A DNA stretch of 61,252 nucleotides from NCBI GenBank assembly GCA_964410325.1, contig CAYPFN010000011.1:1-61252 (forward strand). Direction: 5' to 3'. Below, one piece after another: positions 60,011-61,252 of this stretch; within the stretch, counting starts at the first letter, position 1, and each line of letters starts with the position of its first letter. A program made the translations under genes and the position numbers. The notes beneath the pieces were generated by a model. The model saw only the letters and a program-made list of their open reading frames with translations. It was not told the DNA's origin and did no database searches. This DNA comes from CAAFZY01 sp964410325 (GTDB taxonomy: Bacteria > Pseudomonadota > Alphaproteobacteria > RF32 > CAG-239).

Positions 60011-60859
60011 TTAAATCTTGAAATTTCCTTTTTTCAGAAAATTAAGACAGGCCAAAGAAACTTCTGGATTATTGAAAATGTTGCGGCAGGAGTTTTCAAT
60101 ATCGATAATATGGTCGGCAAAACTTGTTTCCATTGTTTCCGATTTTAACGGCAGGCTTTTAAACCGTTTGATAATTGGGTTGAAAAGTTTCTGTCCCCAT
60201 GTTTCGCAAAAGATGATTCCGCTTTGAATTTCTGCCGGAAGTTTGGATATGGACTGAACATTTTTGGGACTGCATTCTTTAAGCATGGGCCCGAAAATAA
60301 AGTTAAAGGGAGTGAAGCGAGCTAAAATGTCAAACACATCACTGCCACAGTTTATAGGATTGATGTTTATAACTTTGTTCAACTGAAAATTATCCTGCCA
60401 GCCATATGTGTTTGTAATGAGCATCCGCAACAACAGACATCCGGCGCCTTTGGTGATAAAAGATACTTTGCTGATGTCTTCACAGTGATTTAAAAAGAAT
60501 TCCAGCTGCCGGATATGGGATTTCATGGATTTACGGGTTGAGGGATAATTAATGGCGACAACGTTGTAACCATTGGCTGTCAGATTTTTCCACAATTGGC
60601 GGAAAACGTTTTTAGTTTCTCCCAAGCCGTGCAGCAAAATAATCAGTTCGCCGCTTTGACGAGGAATTTCAAAAACTTCAATATATTTAACAAAAGCTTT
60701 TCGGCATTGTTCAAAACTACCTTCCGCCCGTTTTATATCCCAGTTATCAAGCAGCCGGTATTTTTTTGAACGGCAGTGGCGCTGAATCCGCCACTTCTGA
60801 TAGAAAAAAACGTCTTCCCAAAATTGCGAACCACCGAGTGTGAAAAAGGCAAACTTCAT
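60011..60859 (-). CDS. Alpha/beta-hydrolase-fold protein lacking the catalytic serine
   Basis: A 282-residue protein from the ATG at 60859 (GAGAGGATTT upstream). LIILLHGLGETKNVFRQLW is the oxyanion-hole strand and turn of an alpha/beta hydrolase, and NVVAINYPS follows as expected. At the nucleophile elbow, where lipases and related enzymes have G-x-S-x-G, it reads TKGAG, so Ser is replaced by Gly. A candidate His remains in FADHIIDI. It therefore seems catalytically inactive, perhaps a binding or structural protein. No signal peptide is clear, though the N-terminus is hydrophobic (FAFFTLGG). It lies 14 bases after the lipoprotein gene. Confidence 0.75.
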   Translation of the reverse strand: MKFAFFTLGGSQFWEDVFFYQKWRIQRHCRSKKYRLLDNWDIKRAEGSFEQCRKAFVKYIEVFEIPRQSGELIILLHGLGETKNVFRQLWKNLTANGYNVVAINYPSTRKSMKSHIRQLEFFLNHCEDISKVSFITKGAGCLLLRMLITNTYGWQDNFQLNKVININPINCGSDVFDILARFTPFNFIFGPMLKECSPKNVQSISKLPAEIQSGIIFCETWGQKLFNPIIKRFKSLPLKSETMETSFADHIIDIENSCRNIFNNPEVSLACLNFLKKGNFKI

Positions 60860-60873
60860 AAATCCTCTCAAAA

Positions 60874-61252
60874 TTATTTAATACTAAGCTGATTAGGTAT
60901 CGCCGTAATAGTAATCAGAGACTTATTATCCCCAGTCGATTCTATTAGGATTTGCACGGCGCGGTTTCCTCGATAGTAAGTCATTTGACTGATTCTTGCA
61001 CGGACAACAGCAACCTCAATCCAGCGGTTTTTAGGCATTTCGGATACGTAAAAGTCAAAGACTCGGCTGGCATTATAAGGCGCGGTGTAAACAAGGCTGC
61101 CGATCCATTTATCCCCACTACCTAAAGCTTTGGTGTCGCCCAATTCCATATAAGCCTGTTCCGGAAAAGGAATGTCCGGAAAATTTGCAAAGGCTGGAGG
61201 AATCGGGGAACCATCGAGAGCGTTTATTTCGAGAGTTTTAGAAGAGCAAGCG
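60874..61252 (-). CDS. Lipoprotein, 5' end cut by the window edge
   Basis: The frame is open to the window end, giving at least 125 residues. The first visible residues are ACSSKTLEINALDG, which read like the end of a lipobox (A-C) and a mature lipoprotein start, so only the signal peptide and its start codon are missing. A proline-rich linker (PIPPAFANFPDIPFPEQAY) precedes a compact alpha/beta domain (SLVYTAPYNASRVFDFYVSE, VQILIESTG, LITITAIPNQ). I recognise no family. It heads the VirB6-like cluster as far as can be seen and may be a periplasmic part of the machine. Confidence 0.7.
   Translation of the reverse strand, partial: ACSSKTLEINALDGSPIPPAFANFPDIPFPEQAYMELGDTKALGSGDKWIGSLVYTAPYNASRVFDFYVSEMPKNRWIEVAVVRARISQMTYYRGNRAVQILIESTGDNKSLITITAIPNQLSIK

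Overview
The window looks like chromosome from a low-GC, host-associated, fermentative alphaproteobacterium. No ribosomal RNA is present, so this placement is inference. It rests on the gene set (ParE, RNase J, EF-Ts/S2, XerC, ClpB), on a clpB promoter that fits the alphaproteobacterial heat-shock consensus, and on fermentation enzymes (AdhE and an L-lactate dehydrogenase) without respiratory genes. A tandem array of VirB6/TrbL-like proteins recalls the order Rickettsiales. Gut alphaproteobacteria are a plausible home.

Left part, 1 to 16 kb. The edge holds a triplicated family of unknown genes, two copies of which are almost identical, abutting a 5'-truncated luxS-like remnant. Next come a small unknown gene, tRNA-Ala(GGC), tsf and rpsB, two coupled cell-surface polysaccharide genes (pyruvyl transferase and GT2), a structured rod-like RNA that could be 6S RNA, parE, alaS, a decayed tspO and rnj.

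Middle part, 16 to 45 kb. This is mostly housekeeping. It includes a probably exported iron-sulfur flavoprotein, clpB with a sigma-32-type promoter, map-radC, a HAD hydrolase, tRNA-Arg(TCT), a flavin reductase with an ArsR regulator, xseB-ispA, and anmK, whose ribosome binding site sits in a terminator arm. Further on are adhE, a DUF805 protein fused to a pilin-like domain, ldh, acpP-fabF, tatA-nagZ-SPOR, xthA-S41 peptidase, rpmG, xerC and two paralogous ion/anion permeases. AnmK and NagZ together indicate recycling of peptidoglycan anhydro-muropeptides.

Right part, 45.1 to 61.25 kb. Apart from one small plus-strand ORF, this is a single-direction (minus strand) envelope or secretion locus. 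In transcription order it encodes a lipoprotein (cut by the window edge), an alpha/beta-hydrolase-fold protein lacking its serine nucleophile, and a small two-helix membrane protein. Four VirB6/TrbL-like units follow: one ending in a nine-G tract before an out-of-frame extension, one a lipoprotein, one split into two overlapping genes, and one with a long repeat-bearing C-terminus. After these come a double-HTH regulator, a 673-residue acidic protein with WEWEYV repeats, a small soluble protein, a secretin-like lipoprotein and a single-pass protein. No VirB4, VirB8-B10 or VirD4 gene lies in the window, so if this is a type IV secretion-like machine its other parts are elsewhere. It is the best candidate here for an undescribed system.
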